Assembly (NCBI GenBank): GCA_023414875.1
Contig: JAEZMV010000012.1
Span: 124,001 to 188,000, forward strand
From: Bacillota bacterium
Lineage (GTDB): Bacteria; Bacillota; Clostridia; Lachnospirales; Lachnospiraceae
Length of the DNA: 64,000 nucleotides
Direction of reading: 5' to 3'
Below, one piece after another: positions 27,901-35,760 of the stretch. The notes beneath the pieces are model-generated. The model did no database searches and had not been told where the DNA came from. It saw nothing but the letters and a program-made list of their open reading frames with translations. The position numbers and the translations under genes are program-made. Numbering within the stretch: the first letter of the stretch is position 1; each line of letters starts with the position of its first letter.

Positions 27901-30900
27901 AGCAATCGTTTCATTTACCAGAGCAACCAATTCTTTTACTTTTGCTGCTGTAGCATCGGTGTAACGAACTAGCTGAATATCATTTGCGATACTAGCCAGC
28001 TTTAATAAATCATATTGATTGAAGCCGATTACGTCTTCAGGATTTTTTACACTGAGAACAACTTTACCAAATCTTGTTGGGCTTGCATAAGCAGTGCTTG
28101 TTCTATCGAACACATTCAACGTACCGGTTCTGTTTCCACCCTTAGCATCATTTAACTGTAGCTCAATGCCATAGATATTGTTGCCCTGTGCCGTGTTTTG
28201 AAGTGAAATTCTAGCTTCAAGAATATAACCTGTTACCTTACCTTCCGCATCTTTCTTCTTATCAACTTCAGTATATAACCGATCCAAACTACCGCGATCT
28301 GCAGAAAGACTGTTCTCACAGCTGATTCTGTAATGGGTATCATCAAGGTCAAAGATATTCTCTAAGGCATTATTGCCCTCATCCAAGAAGATTTCAACAC
28401 AATCTCTGTTATAAACAGTTCCTGATGTTACATCCAGCGCGCTGTCAGTAACATCTGCTAAAACATAGAGCGCCTTATCATCCCATAATACTTTAAATTT
28501 AGCTGTTGTATCTGTTGATCCGGAACCTGATGCGGTTGCTGGAACAAAGTCAACTCTTTCCCATACTTCATCGATTTCCCCATCGATCACTACTGAGCCA
28601 AACTTAGCAACCATGTTACCATCTTCGTTTAATCCATTTACCTTTAACTCTGCAATTGCTTTATCTAATGCTGCAATTGCTTCCTTCATCATCTCAGTTG
28701 TTGTGTCTTTCTTTTCTAGAAGTGTTTCTGCAGCTTCTACTGCTTTCCTAACAGCAGCTACACCCTCAGCCTGATATACGGATAAATCCATCTTTGCCGC
28801 TTTTGTAACTGCATTTACAAATGTAATTACACGATTCAAAGCATCATAGGTTGTATCTATATCCTTCTGAGTTGATGTTGCCTTCGCGATTACATCTTTT
28901 GCTGCCTTTAAGCTATCCGTAAATAATACAGCTTTAACATCCATCTTATCAGCAGAAGCAATTAATTTAATTAATTTATAAGGATTTAATCCTGGAACAT
29001 CTCCGGGCTTTTTACCAGTAAGTACAACCTCACCAAATACAGTTGGGCTACTCCATGCCCTATCTGTTGTATCGAATACTGTAATTGTACCTGCTCTGCT
29101 CGCTCCAATACCATCATTTACCTGTAACTCCATACCATAAATCTTATTGTTTGCTGCAACATTCTGTAATTCAATTCTTGCTTCAATGAGATATTGTCCA
29201 TCACCTGTCTTGGTAGCCGTATAGAATCGGCCAAGATCACCATTACCTGATGACTGAGCATTCTCGTAGTTTACTCTGAACTGCAAATCATCAGAACCAT
29301 AAGAGGATGTCTTATCATTTTTTTCATCTAGGAATAATTCGATGGAATCTTTCTCATGTGCTTGACTCGGCTGAAGTGTCATGTTAGGATCATTCACTTG
29401 AGCAAGGACATAAAGTGCATTATCATCCCATAATAGCTTAAATGTTGCAGTTGCTTTTACTGCTGCATTATTCGTATGCGGTGGCTGAATCTGGATTGCC
29501 TTCTTCCAGATATCGTCAATTTCACCATCAACTTTAGGTGTACCATAATTGGCTACTATTCTTCCCTCAGAAGTAAATCCCTTATCATTGGTATTCACAT
29601 CAACAGGTGGAGTAGGTGAGGGTGTCGTTGTAGGATTTGAGCTTCCTCCCTGACCTGGCGAATATGTATCTGCACCAACGCTCAGAACATTACCATTCAC
29701 TTCCACGTTAACCCTATAATTGCCTTCTACCTTTGGTATAGCATTACTATCCTTTGCAGTAATCTTTGATTTTGCAGCAGCTTCAGATTCCAATTTAAGT
29801 ACAGCTTGATGGGAAGCATTAATCTGAAGAGCAATTTTTGTATAAATTTTTACACCGGTCGTCCCAATATTTAATTTAGGAAGATCTTTCGCAGTTCCAA
29901 TGAAATTAAGCTCACATGGTTTTAAAGCGTCAATCTTAGAAATTCCATTTAGGGTTAGGCTCAATTTAATATCATTCTTATCAACTATAATCGCACAATC
30001 TGCACTCTCTTCTACTGTAATATGGGTTGATGCACCAACATATAATGCATTTCCTTTTGCAAATTCATTCCAGCTTTGATCTTTTAAAGCACGAATTGAA
30101 ATCTTTTTAAATACTCCATAGTTATGTATTGTTGCATTAGGAGCATCAACAATCAATTCTTGTCCAAAGTAATCACCTTTTGGAATTGTTAATTTTGTAT
30201 CTGCCTTGGAGCTAATTAGAATTGTACTTGCTTTTCCTTGTTTTAAAGCCTGATCAAGTCGTATTTGACTGGATACTGTAACCTCTGGTGACACCTTAAT
30301 TGTCACTTTATCCGTACAAGATTTATTAATTGTTGTAGCTTTAATCGTTACGGTACCATTTTTTAATGTAGTTACAACACCATTAGCATTAACCCAGGCA
30401 ACGGAAGTGTCACTTGATGTCCAGTTTACAGATTCAGAAGCTTTTGATGGTGTATAAGTACAATTTAAGTTATATGTTTCACCCACTGCCATGGACTGTA
30501 TCTTATTATTTATCTCAACCTTTGTAGCTGGCTTCTTAGAAGGTTCTTTCACAAATACTTTAGCCTTTAGTATTATACTATTTTTTCCTGTTGTAATCTT
30601 GCAGGTGATTGTTGTACTACCCGGGGCAACTGCTTTTACAACCCCCTTATTATTGACTGTTGCAACTTTCCTGTTACTGCTTTTCCATTGGTACGATGAA
30701 TTTGAAGGTTTATTTTTGATATTGAAATCATATGATTTCCCAACCAAAATATTTCTGTACGTTGACTCTTTAAAGACGGGGTCTGCTTTTGTTGTAGCTG
30801 CATTAGCAACCTGAATTCCTGATCCTGCTAGATCTAGAAATACCATGGAAATGACAGCCAACATAGTAATGATTCGCTTTAAAATCTTACTTTTCTTCAT
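24952..30900 (-). CDS. Multidomain secreted xylanase-esterase (Big2-CBM9x3-CE1-GH10)
   Basis: A 1982-residue secreted enzyme. In order: signal peptide (1-35); two Big2-type Ig-like domains (about 38-115 and 125-205); a beta-rich region of unknown family (205-410); a Thr/Pro linker; CBM9-like module (438-634); FIVAR-like helical spacer; second CBM9-like module (760-953); spacer; a CE1-type esterase (about 1038-1320) with Ser1201 in GFSQG; third CBM9-like module (1330-1525); spacer; and a GH10 xylanase (1650-1982) with acid/base Glu1792 in CNEVV and nucleophile Glu1898 in ITELD. It should cut xylan and remove feruloyl or acetyl side groups. There is no dockerin or S-layer domain. AGGAG lies 9 bases before the ATG; the gene is monocistronic. 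Confidence 0.93.
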   Translation of the reverse strand: MKKSKILKRIITMLAVISMVFLDLAGSGIQVANAATTKADPVFKESTYRNILVGKSYDFNIKNKPSNSSYQWKSSNRKVATVNNKGVVKAVAPGSTTITCKITTGKNSIILKAKVFVKEPSKKPATKVEINNKIQSMAVGETYNLNCTYTPSKASESVNWTSSDTSVAWVNANGVVTTLKNGTVTIKATTINKSCTDKVTIKVSPEVTVSSQIRLDQALKQGKASTILISSKADTKLTIPKGDYFGQELIVDAPNATIHNYGVFKKISIRALKDQSWNEFAKGNALYVGASTHITVEESADCAIIVDKNDIKLSLTLNGISKIDALKPCELNFIGTAKDLPKLNIGTTGVKIYTKIALQINASHQAVLKLESEAAAKSKITAKDSNAIPKVEGNYRVNVEVNGNVLSVGADTYSPGQGGSSNPTTTPSPTPPVDVNTNDKGFTSEGRIVANYGTPKVDGEIDDIWKKAIQIQPPHTNNAAVKATATFKLLWDDNALYVLAQVNDPNMTLQPSQAHEKDSIELFLDEKNDKTSSYGSDDLQFRVNYENAQSSGNGDLGRFYTATKTGDGQYLIEARIELQNVAANNKIYGMELQVNDGIGASRAGTITVFDTTDRAWSSPTVFGEVVLTGKKPGDVPGLNPYKLIKLIASADKMDVKAVLFTDSLKAAKDVIAKATSTQKDIDTTYDALNRVITFVNAVTKAAKMDLSVYQAEGVAAVRKAVEAAETLLEKKDTTTEMMKEAIAALDKAIAELKVNGLNEDGNMVAKFGSVVIDGEIDEVWERVDFVPATASGSGSTDTTAKFKVLWDDKALYVLADVTDSALDVTSGTVYNRDCVEIFLDEGNNALENIFDLDDTHYRISCENSLSADRGSLDRLYTEVDKKKDAEGKVTGYILEARISLQNTAQGNNIYGIELQLNDAKGGNRTGTLNVFDRTSTAYASPTRFGKVVLSVKNPEDVIGFNQYDLLKLASIANDIQLVRYTDATAAKVKELVALVNETIATGDQAQVNALYASLDQAIKELVHKDLKDVDPEISKLKEFRRIPAEYLTGATYDDKAKGTVVRDYYDTYEYSDDGVRGNAVKKDMLVYLPAGYKAEDKNKKYNVLYLIHGTSEDQNTVFGDDDVNVTTVMKKVLDKMIANGELDPMIVVCPTYRGMESGRLQYEMINEILPFIATKYNTYSKSGSQDALKAARNHHAVGGFSQGSSCTFTIMRNCFDYFKYYLPVSGGPGNTDFTSVVKGYAMNDYYVFASTGTDDIAYSGMVNAIPAMANQIDSEGNPIFNYNADLSVGNLYLLLLPGGTHTWQCVNQYLYNILPDVFFAEKGADIVTDENGFTAEGRIVGNYGTPRIDGEIDEVWNRAVEIQPPHTSNDEVEATATFKVLWEDNALYFLAQVKDPIMSVAPSNAYEQDSIEVFLDENNDKTISYGSDDLHFRVNYNNVQSYDSGAGNRFYTATKIGDNEYLVEGRIELQKAAKNNTIYGIELQVNDCIGSRRAGTITLFDTSDSAWNNTSLFGEIVLTGKKPGDVPGMNPYKLMALVEAAKNVDVSVFTKGVGAFNKRVEEAKTAINTAATQTEIDTAYHALNDVMTFMGVIKKYANLDLDSFDNGEVVKKAVAAAEDILAKDSATPDEMKQASDALDAAIAGLGSYSLKALYGDKFYVGAAVHLNGLADEAYINNLLSQYNSITAENDMKPEALLDQAASQAAGEVICNFTRMDQYCDFAVAHDLKMRGHTFVWHSQTPTWFFKEGFDANGAYVDVATMDIRLQQFMNQVFGHIDEKYPGLFYAYDVCNEVVSSMKMPSNNWKTIYGDYSYVTKAFEYARKASEGTGIMLYYNDYNEYDPGKAEDIIELLADAKAAGNIDGIGMQSHVNIAYPPMDQYRATIEKFVAAGYDVQITELDIATAIDGNGPAPDAAMAAKQAQIYKDLFQCYIDYKDYISSVTLWGINDQHSWRGSQEPLIFDREYNEKASYWYIISVGLAGK

Positions 30901-31208
30901 AGTAGCATCTCCTTTTTAAATATAGCCTCATGCTGCAAAAAAAATTTGCTATAAATGAGTTTGATTTACTAATTATCAAATTGTAAATCTTTTACATTTA
31001 TAGCTTAATGCTAACACATGTCCTATAAGTATTCAACAAAAGTTCATCAACATATTAATAGCATTTACTTATAATTCACCGCTTTTTTTACTTTATCCTC
31101 TCTCTATTTTCGAAGCTATTGATGGCGATGCTTTTATTCGACTTTCCGATTGTGGCCCAGTAAGAAACTTGAACGTTTCTGAAACAGAGTGGATTTCTCT
31201 TACCATCC
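30901..31208. other. Intergenic region, 308 bases
   Basis: It should contain the xylanase promoter; a loose TTGAAT, 17 bases, TAGCAT pair lies near 31045-31017 on the minus strand. No catabolite-response palindrome or structured RNA was recognised. Confidence 0.35.
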
Positions 31209-31772
31209 TTAAACTCCTCTATAAACATCATAAATGAATCGTTCGTAATTAACTCGCTGGGTACGTATGTTATTATAGAGCTTACTATTTAATGTAACGA
31301 TCGAATTGATGAATTCAGCATCCATCTCCTTTATAAGGTAATACCTGTTATTTTCATAGAGATAGCTTAGATGCGTTCCTATTTCAAATAAGCTTTCCTT
31401 ATGAACTCCGTTAGAATAGCCTCTTAATTCTACTCCGTCCTTGTTACCACTGAAAAAAAGTGACTTTACCAACCATCCCTCATCTGCGTAACCGTCCTTT
31501 GTAGTTTCCGTAAGTACACAATTGATATATTTTGTAAACTCTGTAAATTCACCTGTATGTATCTTAATTCCAACGATAGGATACCATAACCCCTGAGCTT
31601 TACCGCTGTTGTTGCCAGAAGATCTATAGAAGGCCAGAGTTACTCTTTCAATCCCATAATAATATCGTATTGCTACATCAATAAGGCCAATCATTCGAAA
31701 GGGTTCTTTTGTAAATATGTTTGCTCGAAAACTATCTTGATAAATTCTTATTATCTCCCCGTAACGTTTCAT
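31209..31772 (-). CDS. Hypothetical protein, unknown family
   Basis: The ATG at 31772 follows an AGAGG site by 7-8 bases; one more Met lies 18 bases upstream inside a weaker context. The 187-residue product is soluble, mixed alpha/beta, rich in Tyr, Asn and charged residues, with no signal peptide or membrane segment, and ends in a helical Arg/Tyr-rich segment. I do not recognise it. It lies 121 bases downstream of the kinase gene on the same strand, behind a hairpin that could separate the two transcripts, so a link with the kinase is only suggested by position. Confidence 0.6.
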   Translation of the reverse strand: MKRYGEIIRIYQDSFRANIFTKEPFRMIGLIDVAIRYYYGIERVTLAFYRSSGNNSGKAQGLWYPIVGIKIHTGEFTEFTKYINCVLTETTKDGYADEGWLVKSLFFSGNKDGVELRGYSNGVHKESLFEIGTHLSYLYENNRYYLIKEMDAEFINSIVTLNSKLYNNIRTQRVNYERFIYDVYRGV

Positions 31773-31844
31773 TAATATCCCTCTTCTCACTAATCTCTAA
31801 TAGGCATTAATTGATCCTAAACACTATAGGATATATAAATAGAT

Positions 31845-31885
31845 ACCATGCGATTTAATATCCTAGCAATATTAAACCACATGGT
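31845..31885 (-). terminator. Hairpin downstream of the kinase gene
   Basis: A stem of about 17 bp with two G-U type wobbles (ACCATGCGATTTAATAT with ATATTAAACCACATGGT) lies just after the kinase stop. The U tract is poor (ATCTATTTATAT), so it may act as a weak terminator or as an mRNA 3' end. Confidence 0.5.
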
Positions 31886-31893
31886 TTCTCTAT

Positions 31894-32628
31894 TTAATTA
31901 CTATTTTTAATTTTATTCAACTGTTGCCTGATTTCATGAATATTTTCATAGGGTTCTTCAATGCCCATAAGTCTTTTTAAGAATTCTTTTTCTTCTGGTT
32001 TCAAATCAAGCTCTTTAAACCATGGCCTATCAATTCTACTTACTTTTTGGTAGGTTGTGTAATATAGATGAATTAAAAAATCGCCTATATGCCAGTAATC
32101 TAACTCCTTAGTGTAGTAATTATTATTCATTGCTCTTGCAAGACCAAAATCAATCAGGGATAGCTCTTTATTATCTTTTCTTATGATATTTGGCAGCCTA
32201 ATGTCTCCATGAACGATATTGTAGCTATGCAAAATCTCCACCATATCAAGCAGCTGACCGCAAACCTCGTAAATCTCTTCTCGTTTGAATTGATATCTTT
32301 CCTTTCGTAAGATATCTTCAAATACTTCCCCTTCTATATACTCAAGTATATAACCTTCTCTGTCCTTATCTTTAAATCTTGAAATAAATTTCGGGAAATA
32401 AGGATGCTGTAACTTCTTTAAACTCATTTCTTCGTATAATAATTTGTTTTTACTTTTTTTTATCATTTTTTTCTTCAGTTGTTTTACAACATATTTATTA
32501 TTATCCTTATCAACAGCTAGATATACTATTCCATATCGCCCCTCACCCAATAATTGGCGAATAGTATAAGTGTCTATTGTATCGTTTACTTTGTAATATT
32601 TATCCAAATTACCGATCTTATTTTTCAT
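31894..32628 (-). CDS. Hanks-type Ser/Thr protein kinase (YbdM-like)
   Basis: The 244-residue form starting at the ATG at 32628 is a compact, complete kinase domain without membrane segment: Gly loop GEGRYG (28-33), Lys49 in VVKQL, catalytic loop HGDIRLPN (His140, Asp142, Asn147; HRD is replaced by HGD) and DFG at 160-162. It resembles the small soluble B. subtilis kinase YbdM. The frame stays open upstream to 32811 through an Asp-Pro-Glu-Ala repeat, but that segment overlaps the SR-repeat gene in another frame and its codon changes do not look constrained, so I prefer the shorter start, probably coupled to the SR stop 13 bases before. No strong ribosome binding site precedes 32628. Confidence 0.82.
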   Translation of the reverse strand: MKNKIGNLDKYYKVNDTIDTYTIRQLLGEGRYGIVYLAVDKDNNKYVVKQLKKKMIKKSKNKLLYEEMSLKKLQHPYFPKFISRFKDKDREGYILEYIEGEVFEDILRKERYQFKREEIYEVCGQLLDMVEILHSYNIVHGDIRLPNIIRKDNKELSLIDFGLARAMNNNYYTKELDYWHIGDFLIHLYYTTYQKVSRIDRPWFKELDLKPEEKEFLKRLMGIEEPYENIHEIRQQLNKIKNSN

Positions 32629-32641
32629 ATGTGACACATAA

Positions 32642-32827
32642 TTAAAATGATCTTCTAAAATTCCTATTGTTTGATCTGCTACGAGATCTGCTTCTGGATC
32701 TACTTCTGGATCTGCTTCTGGATCTGCTTCTGGATCTTCTTCTGGATCTACAACTTGATCTCCATAAACTGTTTTGAGAAGTATAAAAGCTATGCCCTCT
32801 ATTAGATTCATTTCTGCTAAAACTCAT
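32642..32827 (-). CDS. Ser-Arg dipeptide repeat (SR) protein
   Basis: A 61-residue protein starting at the ATG at 32827, 7 bases after AGAGAGG. After about 28 residues rich in Ser, Asn and Arg comes a run of about ten Arg-Ser dipeptides and an Asn/Arg tail ending NFRRSF. The DNA is a 12-base tandem repeat that is also open in the kinase frame as Asp-Pro-Glu-Ala. Differences between repeat copies are synonymous in this frame (Ser AGC/AGT and TCC/TCT/TCA; Arg AGA/CGT) but alter residues in the other, which argues that the SR frame is the one translated. SR repeats are phosphorylation targets in spore-coat CotB/CotG-type proteins and in eukaryotic SR proteins; the adjacent kinase is the obvious candidate partner. 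Confidence 0.7.
   Translation of the reverse strand: MSFSRNESNRGHSFYTSQNSLWRSSCRSRRRSRSRSRSRSRSRSRSRSRSRSNNRNFRRSF
32673..32760. repeat. 12-bp tandem repeat inside the SR gene
   Basis: About seven head-to-tail copies of a 12-base unit (minus strand AGATCCAGAAGC) with point differences in several copies. It encodes RSRS in the SR frame and DPEA in the overlapping frame. Confidence 0.9.
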
Positions 32828-33177
32828 ATAAACACCTCTCTCTGAATATATTTGCATTAAAATAGAATTCTATTATGCAATATTAATATATTCATAATTC
32901 GACTTTTTGTGTCTTTATATGACATTTCGTATGAATTATAAGGGGAATTCCTAATTCTATTAATTTGTAAACTGATCATAGCAGAAGAACTCTCATTAAT
33001 AAAAAGGTGTATCTTTCATTGTGCACATTATTCTCCTTAAGACAAGAGATTTTCATGTCATAATGTCTGATACACCCCAATTTTTTATGAAGTACAAGGC
33101 ATAGATTCTGGTTTGATGATCAGAGCTCTTCCTTATCGTCATCGAAGTCCAGTCAATTATTATATCAGCTGTAATAA
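32828..33177. other. Intergenic region, 350 bases
   Basis: It holds the promoter region of the SR/kinase unit and the 3' flank of the solute-binding-like gene. A long-range inverted match (GGTGTATC near 33006 with GATACACC near 33069) could form a hairpin and may end the upstream transcript. No convincing sigma factor boxes were recognised. Confidence 0.4.
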
Positions 33178-35289
33178 TTAATCTGTGTAATAAGAATTTA
33201 CTTCCTCCATTAGCTTATCAGCTGTATTTTCAAGGGTGGCTTCTCCTCTTAAATAAGAAATGGTTGTATCAGATAAGACAATGTTAAAAATTACATTATC
33301 GAAAATTATTGGCTCATTAACTATTTTACATAGGTCATATATTCCTGATAATCTCTTTTTATATTGAGCATTTGTTATATCAGAGAAATCATGAACTAAA
33401 CTATTATCTCCAATGCCGTAATCAATCAGAGATTTACTATTTACAGGAAAACCATCCCCTATATCTCTCGCTTGAAAACTTTCGTCAAGTAAAAATTTAA
33501 CAAACTCAAAAGCAAGATCTTTTTGTTTACTTTTATTATTTATACCAACCTGGCATCGAGGAATAAATTGGTTATTAACTGAGGTATAGTCACCTTTTAT
33601 TTCTTCAATAGTAGAGATGGGATCATAGGCATTTTTAATATTACTTAAGTTACAACAACCCAGTAAGGATTCCTTTGACCTGATCTTGGAGGAAAATGTA
33701 TAGAACGTGTCGCTTAATTCTTCTTGGGACTCATCAGTTATAGTCTGGTCACATATGATTTTTAATTGTGTAAGGAAGTTAATCAAACCATCACGATCTA
33801 TTCCATTATCAGTAATGAATTCATTGTAATATAATTCTATTAATATTCTGAGAACATCCCCATAAGTAAATAAGTCTGAACCAAACAACGGTAAATCAGC
33901 ATTTTGGGTATAATCAGCAAGAGTAGTAATTGATTTTGTTGATTTCACTGCTTCTTTATCGCCAAAGGCAAAAGGTAATTGGTAACGAACGGGAATCGTA
34001 TAAACAATATTGCTATCAGTCTTATAATTACCTATAATGTTTTTGAGTAAAGTGCCGTTATCAACCAAGGGATTAATAATATTGCTAATATCAGCAAGCT
34101 CTTTCTTATCGATATATGAATTTATAGGTAAATCATCCAATACAATTAGATCAATACCTGTTAGTGCCTTCTTTTTATCTGTTTTAAGACTATTAATCAC
34201 TTCGCCAAGATTGCTATTATCCCATAAAATCATTGGGCTATAGGTAACTTGAACATCCTGATGCTTCTGGTTAAAATCTATCATAGCCTGCCTAAACGTT
34301 GCATTCTCAAAAAGGGAGGTTGCAGATAGGATATGAGTCGGTTTTGTTGGGATATCCTTATTAACTACATAATGCATAAGGACTGAGGTAAGTTGTTCAT
34401 CATGATATAATACAAACAAATCATCTGCTTTCCCTGTTATTATCGTGCTGATAAGTCTTGTGGGGTTACTCATAGTTGCCATATTTCCTTCTAATAATGT
34501 TTTTCCTTCTTTTCCATCTTTTTCAATTAGCTGTATTCCATTCATATCAATTACGTAAAAATCCCCCTTGGAATCTGTAGCAAAAGAAGTTGAATTTATC
34601 TGTGTTTTTACTGGTAAAGTGTAAATACTTTTGCCAGTATTGATATCTTTGATATTATAACCATATCGATCTTCATTCATGGTTATTACATTATTACCGG
34701 AAAGAGCATACTGATTATTAAATATGCTAAAGGATGAGGAAGCTTTTCCTTTTTTATAGATGGTACATTCATCACCATAAGTTTCTATTATAATTGAATT
34801 GTCACTCAGAATCTGAAAGCCGCAAGGTTCTGAATTTAAGGTGTCCGGCTTGTTTATGTAATTTAACGTAACATCAGAAGATGTCTTATTATCTGTACTT
34901 CTTAGGATCTGAAATTTTGGATTACCGTTTTCATAAAACACCACTAAAGCATGTTTTGTACCGTCAGGAGCGTATTCTATCTCCTGAATCGTTGCTTTGA
35001 TCTTATTTAGCCATTCTGGAATCGTTTTTATCCAAGTATAATCTTTATTAAGTGTATATTGGACATTGCTTTCAAAGTCTGGAGTAGTATAAAGTTCAAT
35101 TTCACCGTTTGAAGTTTTAACCAGATCGGTTACATATTCATCTCCACTTTGAACCGCTTCTGGCATAGGGATTACCTCTTCCACATAACGCCCAGTAGTA
35201 GCTTTACTTTTATTATTATCAATCAGAATGAAACCGGTAATTAGTAGAGTGCTAACCAATAATACTGATATTAATTTCTTATATCTCAC
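33178..35289 (-). CDS. Membrane-anchored extracellular solute-binding-like protein
   Basis: The preferred start is GTG at 35289, 5 bases after GGAGG; an in-frame TTG exactly 90 bases upstream has its own AGGAGG and would add 30 residues. The product (703 or 733 residues) has a membrane segment right after a basic start (KKLISVLLVSTLLITGFILI), an N-terminal half of about 300 residues with repeated short beta strands (propeller-like), and a C-terminal half that reads as a family 1 solute-binding protein (TFRQAMIDFNQKHQDVQVTY near residue 335). No lipobox Cys is seen. No permease or ATPase genes are adjacent, so it may sense rather than transport. Confidence 0.75.
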   Translation of the reverse strand: MRYKKLISVLLVSTLLITGFILIDNNKSKATTGRYVEEVIPMPEAVQSGDEYVTDLVKTSNGEIELYTTPDFESNVQYTLNKDYTWIKTIPEWLNKIKATIQEIEYAPDGTKHALVVFYENGNPKFQILRSTDNKTSSDVTLNYINKPDTLNSEPCGFQILSDNSIIIETYGDECTIYKKGKASSSFSIFNNQYALSGNNVITMNEDRYGYNIKDINTGKSIYTLPVKTQINSTSFATDSKGDFYVIDMNGIQLIEKDGKEGKTLLEGNMATMSNPTRLISTIITGKADDLFVLYHDEQLTSVLMHYVVNKDIPTKPTHILSATSLFENATFRQAMIDFNQKHQDVQVTYSPMILWDNSNLGEVINSLKTDKKKALTGIDLIVLDDLPINSYIDKKELADISNIINPLVDNGTLLKNIIGNYKTDSNIVYTIPVRYQLPFAFGDKEAVKSTKSITTLADYTQNADLPLFGSDLFTYGDVLRILIELYYNEFITDNGIDRDGLINFLTQLKIICDQTITDESQEELSDTFYTFSSKIRSKESLLGCCNLSNIKNAYDPISTIEEIKGDYTSVNNQFIPRCQVGINNKSKQKDLAFEFVKFLLDESFQARDIGDGFPVNSKSLIDYGIGDNSLVHDFSDITNAQYKKRLSGIYDLCKIVNEPIIFDNVIFNIVLSDTTISYLRGEATLENTADKLMEEVNSYYTD

Positions 35290-35292
35290 ATT

Positions 35293-35436
35293 AACCTCCA
35301 TCCTGCCGTCAGGCAGTACAAAAATTGAGCGAAAAGCACGTATGTGCTTCTTGTAGTTGAAAAATGTTTTTCTTTTCAACCCAACCTCCTCTCTGCTGTC
35401 AGGCCGAACAAAACTGAGTAAAACGCACGTATGTGC
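35293..35436. repeat. Tandem duplication of leader and start region, about 90-bp period
   Basis: Two copies of a 54-55 base segment (35293-35347 and 35383-35436) are about 80% alike. Each holds, on the minus strand, the same GCACATACGTGC element, a GCCTGAC or CCTGACGGCAGG hairpin and a GGAGGTT ribosome binding site, and each is followed by an in-frame non-ATG start (TTG at 35379, GTG at 35289). Confidence 0.8.
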
Positions 35437-35703
35437 CGATTGAAATATGACTAACCTATTAGAAAATAACTAATATAACATTATTTTACCATAATTTACA
35501 AGTAATGGTAAACTTTTTTAATTGAGCTTTTTATTATATGAAATACTTGGGAGTAAAATGAAAAATTAAAATGAATACACTTAAGTAATTGAGAAACTAA
35601 ATAACTGTATCTATTTTATATTTCCAGTATTTGTGATCTTGAAGTTGTTATTCATTAATTTTCGTATAATCATTTTTTATTTTAGTAATGTTTTAATAAT
35701 CAC

Positions 35704-35734
35704 TTGACACTTACCTTACGTAAGATTATATAAT
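35704..35734 (+). promoter_or_regulatory. MerR-type promoter with 19-bp spacer and palindromic operator
   Basis: TTGACA at 35704-35709 and TATAAT at 35729-35734 are both perfect and are separated by 19 bases, the over-long spacing typical of promoters activated by DNA-twisting MerR proteins. The spacer contains the palindrome CTTACGTAAG. It lies 27 bases before the MerR gene, which suggests autoregulation. Confidence 0.88.
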
Positions 35735-35760
35735 TTCTGTAGAAAGGTGGTTCTCCTGTT

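Noticed and set aside
24952..30900. Cellulosome component
   Set aside because: No dockerin or cohesin repeat is visible in the 1982 residues; it appears to be a free secreted enzyme.
32629..32811. N-terminal acidic Asp-Pro-Glu-Ala extension of the kinase
   Set aside because: Open in frame, but it overlaps the SR-repeat gene, its start lacks a good ribosome binding site, and copy-to-copy differences change residues here while being silent in the SR frame.
33006..33077. Short open frame of 10 codons with AAGGAG on the minus strand
   Set aside because: Too short to judge and overlaps a long-range hairpin; no supporting evidence.
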